39,884 nucleotides of DNA from an uncultured Acidobacteriota bacterium (GTDB lineage Bacteria > Acidobacteriota > Blastocatellia > Pyrinomonadales > Pyrinomonadaceae): the NCBI GenBank assembly GCA_937871585.1, contig CALMPJ010000061.1, positions 1-39,884 on the forward strand, in the 5' to 3' direction. Under the pieces are notes generated by a model. The model was not told the DNA's origin and did not search any database. It saw nothing but the letters and a program-made list of their open reading frames with translations. Shown piece after piece: positions 17,683 through 24,842 of the stretch (its first letter is position 1; the number at the start of each line of letters is the position of its first letter). Position numbers and translations under genes: made by a program.

Positions 17683-18293
17683 TCTTTCCAGCCCCAAGGT
17701 GCCGCCGGCTCTGCGACCGTTTTGGAAATATCAAACTTCACGCTGAACAGCCTATCCGAACCAAGCCGTCGAAGATTGTAGACAAAGTACTCGCCGGGAA
17801 CGAGATCGATCCACCAGACATTAGCGGCAGCCGAAGGTGCATTGCCGGCGGGCGGGGCAACAACTCGAACCGTCTCGTCATCTGCCGGAAAAAACTGTCG
17901 CGTCGCCATGCCCGTATTTGTCGAAGTGCCGCCGTACATCGTCACCGCATCAGGCTTGCCGTCTTTGTGGCGATGGTCGTGCTTTAGTTCGATTCGGTTT
18001 CCTTTTCGAGTCAGAACCCACGTTCGCGACCTGTCTTCGCCGACAAAGAACGGAATACGAATTCGGTTCTTTTCACACGAGCGAACATGCATCACCATCG
18101 CCTTGCCGGCAAAATCTGGGCTATTCGAGGTGTCCACGGCAATGCTTCCGGAAAACGCCTTACCGCATAGCTTCTGAAGCTCGTTCCAGAATGTGACATT
18201 GCCAGGTTGCGACTTCGCGGTCGAGGTTTGGGCGTATGTGAGCGGCATGAACGCTAACACGAATAACAAAGCTGCAAATATTCGCTGATACAT
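17679..18293 (-). CDS. Secreted protein of unknown function
   Basis: A 204-residue protein. The signal peptide (1-22) ends AQ. The mature part has two Cys (CGKAFSG near residue 38, RSCEKNR near 70), likely a disulfide, and a conserved-looking block K-H-D-H-R-H-K-D-G-K-P-D around residue 105 whose His/Asp density suggests metal binding. Predominantly beta strands. I have seen this type in other Acidobacteria and Bacteroidota genomes but cannot name a family. It begins 13 bases after the histidine phosphatase gene's stop, so it is probably in one operon with it. The longer frame has an Arg-rich start that is unlikely. Confidence 0.7.
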   Translation of the reverse strand: MYQRIFAALLFVLAFMPLTYAQTSTAKSQPGNVTFWNELQKLCGKAFSGSIAVDTSNSPDFAGKAMVMHVRSCEKNRIRIPFFVGEDRSRTWVLTRKGNRIELKHDHRHKDGKPDAVTMYGGTSTNTGMATRQFFPADDETVRVVAPPAGNAPSAAANVWWIDLVPGEYFVYNLRRLGSDRLFSVKFDISKTVAEPAAPWGWKD

Positions 18294-18306
18294 TACTAAA
18301 CCTCGG

Positions 18307-18819
18307 CTAATACGACAATATCTCGATCTTCTCGGCAATGCCGTTCTTGAGTTTTATGACCCAAACAACGCTGTACTCAGTGTCGAGCAGGTCGCGGAAC
18401 ACCATTCTTTTGCCGATCAGATTAGCAAGCTGCGGAATCGTATTGCTATGGCCGATTACCAGAAACTTGTCGTTTTTGCTTGCCATGATCTTGTCCACAA
18501 GCTCCTGCTGCTTTGAAGCATCGTAGGTCTGGATCACTTTCTTTCGCTTGGTTGCGGTTGGTTCAGCCGTCTGCCGCGTGCGTTTGAAATCGGTCGAATA
18601 TATTTCGTCGAACTTGTACCGTTTCGTAGCGGAGACGAGCTTCTTCGCTCTCTCGCGTCCGGCGTCGGCCAGTTCGGGATCTTTCTTGTCTGCGGTCGGG
18701 GCAGTATCTTTCTCAACATGTCGCACGAGAACAATGGTCTTTTCCTGTGCGCACATCGAAACAGCGAACATCAAACTAACAAATGAGACGATACTCAATC
18801 GCTTAAGGGTTTCATTCAT
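18307..18819 (-). CDS. Secreted histidine phosphatase superfamily protein
   Basis: A 170-residue protein with a signal peptide (1-23). The phosphate pocket is intact: the RH signature LVRH (Arg33-His34, here followed by VEK), Arg in DFKRTRQTA, and the second His in IGHSNT (His124). Members include phosphoglycerate mutases, SixA and many phosphatases; the signal peptide points to a secreted or periplasmic phosphatase of unknown substrate. Start: a GTG three codons earlier (18828) is also possible, but the ATG is preferred. Read together with the gene downstream (13 bases apart). Confidence 0.82.
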   Translation of the reverse strand: MNETLKRLSIVSFVSLMFAVSMCAQEKTIVLVRHVEKDTAPTADKKDPELADAGRERAKKLVSATKRYKFDEIYSTDFKRTRQTAEPTATKRKKVIQTYDASKQQELVDKIMASKNDKFLVIGHSNTIPQLANLIGKRMVFRDLLDTEYSVVWVIKLKNGIAEKIEILSY

Positions 18820-18848
18820 AACATTCACTAATAGCTAACGTTCGACCA

Positions 18849-19496
18849 CTATAACAATTTGAATTTGTTCGGCTCAAGAGCTTTGGACGCAAAGCTAACC
18901 ATTCGAACGGCACCTTTGTACCAATATACTTTGTTTTGCCTGACGCCGATCGAAACGCGGCCTTTGCCCATCGGCTTGAATACGATCTTACCCGACATCT
19001 CGAGTTTTCCATCGATGTAATGCCGCATCTCGCTACCGTTATAGACCAACGCAACGTGATACCATCGGTCGGTTTGATGCTTGAAATTCTCAGCGAACAG
19101 AGGCATTCGTGCTTCGCCTGATTTGAGAAACGTGTCGAGAAACCACGACGATCCGATAACGCGAGTCTCAAGCATCACCCGCGACTCAACATTTTCCAGA
19201 TCCTCGATATGCAGCCAACGCTGCTCCGCCGGACCGTTTGAATCAGGTCGAAAAATAGCCTCGACCGTAAACGCTTTTGCTCCGTGAAGCGGATTGGTCT
19301 CAATAAATATCCCATCATCAAAACCATCGAACCAGATCGCCTTGCCCTCATCAGTCTCGATCACCTTCGGCTCGCCCAGAACCGTCGTTTGGTGCCCGCC
19401 GATCTTGTTGATGTTGTTCAGTTTCCAGACGACGGTCTTAGAATGAGCGATCCCTGTGAACGAGGCGAGAAGTAGTATCGATACAAATATCTTCAT
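18849..19496 (-). CDS. Secreted LamG/concanavalin A-like domain protein
   Basis: A 215-residue protein with a signal peptide (1-19). The rest resembles a LamG/Con A-like jelly roll: W-F-D-G-F-D-D-G-I-F-I opening, F-T-V-E-A-I-F-R-P, W-Y-H-V-A-L-V-Y-N-G and G-R-V-S-I-G-V-R strands in the normal order. Such domains bind sugars or proteins. It is followed 29 bases later by the histidine phosphatase gene, probably a three-gene transcript ending at 17679. Confidence 0.78.
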   Translation of the reverse strand: MKIFVSILLLASFTGIAHSKTVVWKLNNINKIGGHQTTVLGEPKVIETDEGKAIWFDGFDDGIFIETNPLHGAKAFTVEAIFRPDSNGPAEQRWLHIEDLENVESRVMLETRVIGSSWFLDTFLKSGEARMPLFAENFKHQTDRWYHVALVYNGSEMRHYIDGKLEMSGKIVFKPMGKGRVSIGVRQNKVYWYKGAVRMVSFASKALEPNKFKLL

Positions 19497-19511
19497 TTAC
19501 GGTTAGTCTCG

Positions 19512-20294
19512 ATGGTATCATCGTCGAATAGTCAAAGAGCAATGCTTACACGAGGTAGTAAAGGCATCGACGCGGGGTTCCTCATAGGAACGATAGTTAC
19601 AGTTACGTTCGCCGCAGCGACCGGATACTTAAATATCGTTGTGCTCTATCTGTTCGGTGTTCCTCTGTTGGGACTTGTTGCGGGTTTGCTCGTACTCTGG
19701 CTCTCGCGATCACGAACTCTCTACAAAGTCCTCGTTTCGCTTTCGATATTGCCGATCATTATCGTTTCTTTTCTAGGTTGGCGATGGATCAACTCTGCAC
19801 GACCCGAAGTTTTTTTACTTCCTAGTGGCTTTCGCGGCGAATTTGTCATCTTTTATGAGGAGCCATGTGGTGCCGATGAAAAGATGGAAGGAAAAAATAG
19901 GTTGTATGAGATACCTGCAAGTGGAGTCTTGATCCTCAATGCAGATAGCAATCCGGGTCTTCTGAATAGGCGGTTTTACTTCGTCGAAGAAAACGGACGA
20001 CGAGTTGAGTTTCCAGAATTTGGTCGACAGAAGTTTGAAATCGAAATGAAAGAATGGGATCTGTACGGGAACAGAAGCTCGATCGAACCGACATTGACGA
20101 GGCAAACGGTTGGCGCATTTTGGGCGTACGGTTCGGGCACTGCTGCCATTCCGAATCGATCAACCGGCTATATAATTGCGAACTACGATGATTGGGAATC
20201 AATGCCAAACACTGCCACCACCGAAATGCGACGCGATCTAGTTAATCGGGCGAAAGAGTTGATGAGGACATGCCAAGAAAGGGCTTTGAATTGA
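19512..20294 (+). CDS. Membrane protein with extracytoplasmic domain (DUF6843-like)
   Basis: A 260-residue protein with three hydrophobic helices (about residues 20-38, 42-66 and 73-92). A soluble domain follows that opens FLLPSGFRGEFVIFYEEPCG, similar to DUF6843-type proteins in which a P-x-G-F/Y-x-G strand leads the domain. The C-terminus is charged with RNRS and DW motifs. No enzyme residues. Divergent from the LamG-like gene, leaving only 15 bases between; a second start at 19542, nearer to AAAGAG, is possible. Confidence 0.68.
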   Translation: MVSSSNSQRAMLTRGSKGIDAGFLIGTIVTVTFAAATGYLNIVVLYLFGVPLLGLVAGLLVLWLSRSRTLYKVLVSLSILPIIIVSFLGWRWINSARPEVFLLPSGFRGEFVIFYEEPCGADEKMEGKNRLYEIPASGVLILNADSNPGLLNRRFYFVEENGRRVEFPEFGRQKFEIEMKEWDLYGNRSSIEPTLTRQTVGAFWAYGSGTAAIPNRSTGYIIANYDDWESMPNTATTEMRRDLVNRAKELMRTCQERALN

Positions 20295-20317
20295 TGATTA
20301 TTTAACGGTTCGAATCG

Positions 20318-21247
20318 TTACACCGAACTTAGTTTTTCCTTGATCAACTTCATCTCACTTTCCAGCGGGATGCCGTTAGCAAGCAATTCGGTGAACAACA
20401 TATTCGCCTCCTCATTTTCATCCTGGTGCAGAAACCACATCACTTTCGCGGCGGCGACGTTTGGGAGTTTTTCTTTGGAGACGAGGCTCATTGAGTAGGC
20501 GAATGCGGCATCGACGGTCTCGTCGTCGAATAGATCGAATCCCCAATCGAGGTTTACATCAGAACTTTGAATTTGCTTGATACATCGAAAGACCACGCTT
20601 TGGGAATTTGGAACTTCCTCGACATATTCAAAATGATCTTTCAATTGCCATTGGATCAGGTGTATCCACGGTGTGAAATGATGTGCGAAATCTTGATGGA
20701 AGACAAGGCTTTGTCCGGCGGTCAGTGAAGGATAAAAGTCTTTTGTGATAGACGCGGCCAAGTCCCAGCCTTTCATTGCATCGACGAGCAGAAACTCGAT
20801 CTCGCCGCCGTTCCATCCGATCTGTTTTAGGTCGCCGGCGTAGATCTCGACATGATCGGCGATCGGTTCGATGCGACGTTTGAATTCGTCAACAAAACTG
20901 TCGCCTTCGCGATACTTGCCGGAAAGCTCCGAGCCCGCGACGCTCGATTCCATCCAATCGTACCATTCGAAAAGATCGTACGAGTGAACCTTTCGTCCTG
21001 AATCTGCGAAGGCCGGATTCTTTAGCAGGCCATTTGTCAGCGGAATCGTCGTCGAACCAAGCCAGCAGCCGAGATCGACGACCTCGCCGACACCGGCGCA
21101 TTGAGATTCGCCGTATTTGCTCAAATACTGCTGTTCGGTCAGCGTCGTCATGCCGAGCAGTTCGGTACTCAGCCGCCGCTTTACACGCATGTAACTGTTG
21201 TGTAGAAACGGTATCTTTCGGAGCCGATCTCTGATCTGACGCAGCAT
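20318..21247 (-). CDS. SAM-dependent methyltransferase (class I, TylF/Methyltransf_24-like)
   Basis: A 309-residue protein. After an Arg/Lys-rich N-terminus (1-30) comes the Rossmann start V-V-D-L-G-C-W-L-G-S-T-T-I (motif I, about residues 56-68), then the acidic V-H-S-Y-D-L-F strand, D-L-K-Q-I-G-W and F-L-L-V-D-A-M-K-G-W-D, giving a SAM-dependent methyltransferase. Proteins with this motif are frequent in surface-glycan genes. The C-terminal 70 residues are helical and of unknown role. Its ATG overlaps the stop of the FAD oxidase gene (TAATG), so translation is coupled. The frame extends 63 codons upstream but there it lies inside the other gene. The acceptor is unknown. Confidence 0.75.
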   Translation of the reverse strand: MLRQIRDRLRKIPFLHNSYMRVKRRLSTELLGMTTLTEQQYLSKYGESQCAGVGEVVDLGCWLGSTTIPLTNGLLKNPAFADSGRKVHSYDLFEWYDWMESSVAGSELSGKYREGDSFVDEFKRRIEPIADHVEIYAGDLKQIGWNGGEIEFLLVDAMKGWDLAASITKDFYPSLTAGQSLVFHQDFAHHFTPWIHLIQWQLKDHFEYVEEVPNSQSVVFRCIKQIQSSDVNLDWGFDLFDDETVDAAFAYSMSLVSKEKLPNVAAAKVMWFLHQDENEEANMLFTELLANGIPLESEMKLIKEKLSSV

Positions 21248-22671
21248 TAGATGAACATTTTTCCGGGATTTAGAATACCATTTGGATCGAAAACTCGCTT
21301 GATGCCTTTCATCACCTCGAGCGTCGGTTTGTCGATGGCGTAATCGAGATATTGTGATTTCACATAGCCGATGCCGTGTTCGCCCGATATAGTTCCGCCG
21401 AGTTCGACTGACAACCGAAACGTTTCGGAAACGCATTTTCGCGCACGAGCAATGGCGTCGGCGTCTTCACGATCGATGACAAAATTTACGTGAATATTAC
21501 CGTCGCCGGCGTGGCCAAAATTAGCGACGAAGGTGTCATGCCGCTTTCCGATCTCTTCGATGCGGGCGACAAGCTCGGGGACTTTGGAACGCGGAACGAC
21601 AACATCTTCGTTGATCTTGAGCGTACCGTATTTCATTAACGACGGTGAAATGGCACGGCGAACGTCCCACAGCTTGTCTTCCTCTTCCTTCGACTTGGCT
21701 CGCAGAATGTCGAATCCGCCATTTTCGGCAATGATTTGCTCGATCAGCACGGCGTTCTTTTCGACTTCGTCGTTCGAGCCGTCAACGGCGACGAGCAAAA
21801 TAGCTTCCGCCTCTTTTGATAGCCCAAAAGCAAAATTCTCTTCGACGGCGGCGACGCAGAACTTATCGATCACTTCCATCGCCATTGGTAGCAGGCCGTG
21901 CGGCGTAAATTTTGTCAGCACCTTACACGCGGCTTCCATTGACGTAAAATTTGCACGGACGGTCGATGTCGCTTCGGGCATCGGCAGCAGTTTGACGGTC
22001 GCCTCAGTGATGATGCCGAGCATTCCTTCCGAGCCGCACATCAGGCCTGTTAGATCGAAACCGACAACGTTCTTCACGGTCTTTCCGCCGGTGCGGATCA
22101 CTTCGCCTGTCGCGGTTACAACCTCGAGCCCTAGAACGTGATGTTTCGTCACGCCATATTTCGGCGTACGCATTCCGCCCGCATTTTCAGCGATGTTGCC
22201 GCCGATGAACGAATCTTTGTAGCTTGCCGGATCGGGCGCGAACATAAGCCCTTGCTTCTCGACGGCTTGTTGCAATTCAAATGTCGTAATTCCAGGCTGG
22301 CAAATAGCATAAAGATCGTCGGCATTGATCTCAATGATCTTGTTCATCCGATCTGTACCGATAACGATACCGCCATCAACCGGCACAGCTCCGCCCGTGT
22401 AACCAACTCCGCCACCGCGTGCCGTAACAGGAAATAGAAATTCGTTCGCCAGTCTCAAAATCGCAACCATCTGCGCGGTCGATTCTGGAAAGACAACGGC
22501 TTCAGGCGGAAACTTCTCCTTCACAGCATCCGCACCGTATGGCTCAACGTGTTCAGGATCGACGATGACATTATCGTCGCCGACGATCTCACGCAACCTC
22601 GCAATAACCTCGGGCTTGGAGGCTGACGTCGTCTTACGGCCGGTTGAATTGAAGTGAATAGATTCGAACAT
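21247..22671 (-). CDS. glcD: FAD-linked oxidase, GlcD/D-lactate dehydrogenase type
   Basis: A 474-residue flavoprotein. The FAD-binding type 4 domain carries the PP-loop G-G-G-V-G-Y-T-G-G-A (residues 86-95) and a typical G-G-N-I-A-E-N-A-G-G-M motif. The FAD-oxidase C domain has HAGDGNIHVNF (about residue 387) and SGEHGIGYVK (about 432), hallmarks of glycolate/D-lactate/D-2-hydroxyacid dehydrogenases. It oxidises a 2-hydroxy acid and passes electrons onward; lactate and glycolate cannot be told apart here. GlcE/GlcF partners are absent nearby. It starts eight bases after vapC and overlaps the methyltransferase start. Start set at the ATG of MFESIHF; the longer frame enters vapC. Confidence 0.88.
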   Translation of the reverse strand: MFESIHFNSTGRKTTSASKPEVIARLREIVGDDNVIVDPEHVEPYGADAVKEKFPPEAVVFPESTAQMVAILRLANEFLFPVTARGGGVGYTGGAVPVDGGIVIGTDRMNKIIEINADDLYAICQPGITTFELQQAVEKQGLMFAPDPASYKDSFIGGNIAENAGGMRTPKYGVTKHHVLGLEVVTATGEVIRTGGKTVKNVVGFDLTGLMCGSEGMLGIITEATVKLLPMPEATSTVRANFTSMEAACKVLTKFTPHGLLPMAMEVIDKFCVAAVEENFAFGLSKEAEAILLVAVDGSNDEVEKNAVLIEQIIAENGGFDILRAKSKEEEDKLWDVRRAISPSLMKYGTLKINEDVVVPRSKVPELVARIEEIGKRHDTFVANFGHAGDGNIHVNFVIDREDADAIARARKCVSETFRLSVELGGTISGEHGIGYVKSQYLDYAIDKPTLEVMKGIKRVFDPNGILNPGKMFI

Positions 22672-22679
22672 TTGAGCTC

Positions 22680-23087
22680 TTAAGTAACCGACCACGCCGC
22701 GATTTGAAGTTTCGGAACTCGCTCGAATTCCCGAATATTCGAAGTTGCGATCGCAAATCCATTTGCGATACAGGTCGCCGCGAGCCACGCGTCATTCATA
22801 CCGATCATGTTGCCTTTCTCTGCTAGAGTCGCCCAAATTCGTGCGTGTTCCCGCGCAACTTCGAGATCGATAGTAACTAAGGGAATTAAGTCGAGGAGGC
22901 CGAAAATAAACCGTGACCGACGCTCACGGATCGGCCGCGAAGTAGCCCGATGCATCCCGTGCAACATCTCGCTTACGGTTATGACAGAAATGTACACATC
23001 GTCGTCGTACGTCTTCGCAATGGTTTCCAAGTCAGTCGAGCCACGCTCGGCCGCGACCAAAACGTTAGTGTCGATCAACGTTCCCAT
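22680..23087 (-). CDS. PIN-domain toxin, VapC type
   Basis: A 135-residue PIN ribonuclease. Metal-binding acids are in place: Asp6 in LIDTNVLV, Glu40 in VSEML and Asp99 in MNDAWLAA. The C-terminal T-S-N-I-R-E-F-E-R matches VapC proteins. Such toxins cut tRNA or rRNA and are held inactive by the partner antitoxin. Its start lies inside the antitoxin gene (13-base overlap), so the two are translated together. It is followed eight bases later by the FAD oxidase gene. Confidence 0.88.
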   Translation of the reverse strand: MGTLIDTNVLVAAERGSTDLETIAKTYDDDVYISVITVSEMLHGMHRATSRPIRERRSRFIFGLLDLIPLVTIDLEVAREHARIWATLAEKGNMIGMNDAWLAATCIANGFAIATSNIREFERVPKLQIAAWSVT

Positions 23088-23350
23088 GGATCATAATCCT
23101 CTGCCGGTACCGAGCGTCTCGCTTCCTCAATATCCTTTGCGAATTGTTCTACATCATCTGGATGTAAGTGAGGGCCTTCGGCAAAATACTTCGCGAGATC
23201 GGAGATCCTCGCCTTTTTTCTAGGAGGCACTATCTCCGCCATAACCCTTTTGCCTTTCATAATGCTGAAACTCTCGCCACGATATGAGACTCGATTCATA
23301 AGATCGGCTAGGCCTCGCGACAGTTCCGTCATCGTTATCGTCTTGGACAT
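23075..23350 (-). CDS. Antitoxin, Phd/YefM type
   Basis: A 91-residue protein. The N-terminal half (M-S-K-T-I-T-M-T-E-L...L-M-N-R-V, G-E-S-F-S-I-M-K-G-K-R-V-M-A-E-I) is the Phd/YefM DNA-binding fold. The C-terminal half is acidic and Pro-rich and would wrap the toxin. Start set by GGAGG (minus-strand reading of 23359-23363); a start five codons earlier lies inside that site. It binds its own promoter, and a 13-bp palindrome at 23365-23393 is the probable operator. First gene of the pair; followed by vapC. Confidence 0.85.
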   Translation of the reverse strand: MSKTITMTELSRGLADLMNRVSYRGESFSIMKGKRVMAEIVPPRKKARISDLAKYFAEGPHLHPDDVEQFAKDIEEARRSVPAEDYDPWER

Positions 23351-23364
23351 TTCACAAACCTCCA

Positions 23365-23393
23365 AAAATCAGATTATCATATAATCTGATTTT
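23365..23393. promoter_or_regulatory. Operator palindrome of the toxin-antitoxin pair
   Basis: AAAATCAGATTAT, the three bases CAT, then ATAATCTGATTTT: a perfect 13-bp inverted repeat. It lies between the antitoxin ribosome site and the promoter, covering the -10 box, as expected for antitoxin autorepression. Confidence 0.75.
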
Positions 23394-23403
23394 CAGATAT
23401 CAA
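23376..23403 (-). promoter_or_regulatory. Promoter of the toxin-antitoxin pair
   Basis: Minus strand: TTGATA (23403-23398) matches the -35 consensus at five of six positions; TATGAT (23381-23376) matches the -10 at five of six; the spacer is 16 bases. The -10 is centred on the palindrome and the -35 overlaps the stop codon of the CHRD gene. Confidence 0.6.
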
Positions 23404-24677
23404 AAATCTCCGGCGAGGCCAAACGTTTCATATCGCGACTGTCCATTCGAACTTTGCAATATGTAGAAAACTCTTTGACCATTAACGGCACGTGTAACGG
23501 TCGGGTCGGTCCTGCCGTCGCCGTCATAGTCGCCGAGTTTTACAACGTCGGACGACAGACCCCAAGGGATGACTTGCCATGCGCCGTTTGAGCTTTGGAG
23601 GACGTAGAAGTAACGTTGGCCGCTGACGTTTCGGATCACTAGCAGATCGGCGAGGCTGTCGCCGTCGAAGTCTATGCGTCCTGTAAAAAATGCGTCCGAC
23701 GATAAGCCCCAATTAACTACACGCATTTGGCCGGTCGCGCTCGTTCTGGTGTACCAATTCCGCTGGCCGCCTTCGCTACGGGCTATCGTCAGATCGGCTT
23801 TGCCATCGCCATCGTAATCGTTCGGTGCCGGGGCATCGCCGCTCGTGCCCCATACGTCGTAGCGATAGTTTCCGGTCGAGCTTTCGATGATATGCCAAAC
23901 GCCCGCACGAAATACGGCGATGTCGAACTTGCCGTCGCCATCGTAATCCGCTGACGCAAAGAAATCGCCAAGCGTCGAACTGCCCCAACGCGTTTCTTCG
24001 ACCTGTGCTGTCGAACTCTTACGTATTCGCCATAGAACCTCGGCGTTATATCTGGCGGTCGAGAAATCAGTAAGTCCGTCACCATCAAAATCGACCGTCA
24101 ACGAAACCGAATCGCCTGATTGCCCTAGCGGAACTTCGATCAGATTTCCGGTTAAGCTCGACAAAGCATAGAAAGTATTGGTTGACGTTCTGTAAACCTG
24201 AATATCCGCACGCCCGTCGCCATCGTAATCGTTGTAGGTGCCGTTTGCCAGTTTGATCTGACCACGCAATTCACCGTTCGGAAACTCTGGAGTCGAGACA
24301 AGCAAATACCAACGATTTGCGCGTAAGGAAGCAAGTTCATTCTCCGGCAACTGTGCGCCGATGAACCAAGATCCCGGAGCTTGTCCCAACTGAGCGATGA
24401 ATGACGCAGGTGAGTTTTGGCCAACCGATGCCGCCTTGTGCAGCGAAATAGTGGTTCCCGATGGAAACTGCGACTGAAAAGTGCTTCGAATTTCCAGCTG
24501 CCATTGTCCGGGCTGAGCGACAGACGGCGTTAAGACACCAGAGCAAATAACCGAACGGGTCGACGCATTCGCTGGTACGACCTGGAGTCCGGACAGGTTG
24601 GAAACATACCGTTGTTGTGCAAACAACGACGATGCCGCGACAAGCAGTAAGAACGCGGAAACCAAGAATTCACGCAT
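23400..24677 (-). CDS. Secreted CHRD-domain protein with FG-GAP repeats
   Basis: A 425-residue protein. Signal peptide (1-20), then a CHRD domain (about residues 25-145) with L-S-G-L-Q-V-V-P, the L-H-x-A strand and the typical F-P-N-G-E-L-R-G-Q-I end. From about residue 150 to the end come six D(Y/F)DGDGxxD Ca-binding loops of FG-GAP/VCBS type, as in the DUF4394 protein at 5.4-7.7 kb. The CHRD name comes from chordin; its bacterial role is unclear. The start behind AGAGG is preferred over the eight-codon longer frame. The gene's 3' end contains the -35 box of the toxin-antitoxin pair. Confidence 0.85.
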   Translation of the reverse strand: MREFLVSAFLLLVAASSLFAQQRYVSNLSGLQVVPANASTRSVICSGVLTPSVAQPGQWQLEIRSTFQSQFPSGTTISLHKAASVGQNSPASFIAQLGQAPGSWFIGAQLPENELASLRANRWYLLVSTPEFPNGELRGQIKLANGTYNDYDGDGRADIQVYRTSTNTFYALSSLTGNLIEVPLGQSGDSVSLTVDFDGDGLTDFSTARYNAEVLWRIRKSSTAQVEETRWGSSTLGDFFASADYDGDGKFDIAVFRAGVWHIIESSTGNYRYDVWGTSGDAPAPNDYDGDGKADLTIARSEGGQRNWYTRTSATGQMRVVNWGLSSDAFFTGRIDFDGDSLADLLVIRNVSGQRYFYVLQSSNGAWQVIPWGLSSDVVKLGDYDGDGRTDPTVTRAVNGQRVFYILQSSNGQSRYETFGLAGDF

Positions 24678-24842
24678 AACCACAAAACCTCTAGTTACCA
24701 AAGGCTATGATACCCAAACAGGCGAACTTCTGCTAAATTACGCGATCTAGATCAACAAATAGGGGCTTTGGGGTGACAAGTGAGCCACAGGTTCCGTGTG
24801 GAAACAAGATCTCGGTCAATCACGGTCGTACCGATCATGTTG

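Noticed and set aside
20304..20319. Near-palindrome AACGGTTCGAATCGTT between convergent genes
   Set aside because: Short stem with mismatches and no T run; not a convincing terminator.
24731..24739. TGCTAAATT, a plus-strand -10-like box
   Set aside because: No plus-strand gene follows; both flanking genes are on the minus strand. Probably chance.
24782..24805. CCACA...TGTGG hairpin downstream of the M48 gene
   Set aside because: Only five base pairs and no T run on the relevant strand.
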